Source: Acestrorhynchus altus (Eukaryota; Chordata; Actinopteri; Characiformes; Acestrorhynchidae). From it: a DNA stretch of 64,000 nucleotides. The stretch's first letter is position 1. Every line of letters begins with the position of its first letter. A program made the position numbers and the translations under genes. A model generated the notes under the pieces. The model was not told the DNA's origin and made no database searches. It was given only the letters and a program-made list of their open reading frames with translations. Positions 63,817 to 64,000 of this stretch are shown one piece after another. The DNA lies in the NCBI GenBank assembly GCA_034509495.1, contig CM067503.1, positions 13,012,038-13,076,037 of the forward strand, given 5' to 3'.

Positions 63817-64000
63817 GGTAGATGAATTCAAATAGAAACAGGGCCAGTTTTAAGTCTTTTTTTCCCCACTGCTTTTAACCCAGTATAGCTGCAAAAGATT
63901 GCTAGAATGAAAAACAAAATATAATGCTATGAAAAACACAAAATTTCACAGCCTACACTGGACCTCCATCTTCATCACTTCTTTAGTCAAAGGCCTTAGA

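Overview
The window looks like ray-finned fish nuclear DNA, probably an otophysan such as a characin, catfish or relative. The evidence is one vertebrate gene exon at about 23 kb, very many dinucleotide microsatellites, and dispersed repeat families typical of teleosts: Tc1/mariner relics, tRNA-derived SINEs, LINE fragments, short inverted-repeat elements and solo LTRs. There is no bacterial-style gene organisation. Nearly all open reading frames are short, low in complexity, or lie inside repeats.

Only one cellular coding exon is recognised with confidence: exon 1 of heparan-sulfate 6-O-sulfotransferase 1 (HS6ST1-like) on the minus strand, 23055-23551. It ends at a clean GT splice donor and sits in a GC- and CpG-rich island (about 23.05-23.86 kb). 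A long compound CA/CT microsatellite lies just upstream of the gene (23.83-24.08 kb). The rest of the gene, including the second half of the sulfotransferase domain, was not found between 1 and 23054. That stretch is therefore read as the first part of a very long intron 1, with the remaining coding sequence before the window.

From 24.1 to 64 kb the sequence is upstream flank of HS6ST1 and holds layered transposon debris. The notable parts are: a retroposon inserted into an older AT-rich repeat with a 22-bp target duplication (25.2-25.4 kb); a Tc1/mariner relic (26 kb); a LINE fragment (28.5 kb); a 0.3-kb inverted-repeat element (29.9-30.2 kb); a solo LTR with an exact 5-bp target duplication (41.2-41.5 kb); two blocks of one degenerate minisatellite (39.4 and 44.6-45.1 kb), the second holding a 36-bp-arm hairpin; a telomere-like degenerate array (46.8-47.3 kb); two more LTRs of the same family in opposite orientations (47.4-48.1 and 50.4-50.95 kb); a decayed hAT-type transposase-like gene (52.3-56.6 kb) split by a Tc1 element with matching ends (54.38-55.72 kb); and further Tc1/mariner relics (59.5-60.5 and 63.0-63.6 kb).

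A coding-like, GC-richer island at 60.8-61.4 kb could not be identified. It is the best place to look for an unrecognised exon or retrocopy. No CRISPR array, tRNA, rRNA or clearly novel gene system was seen. Repeat family assignments come from reading recognisable motifs, not from a database search, and repeat boundaries are approximate unless a target duplication or terminal repeat is stated.
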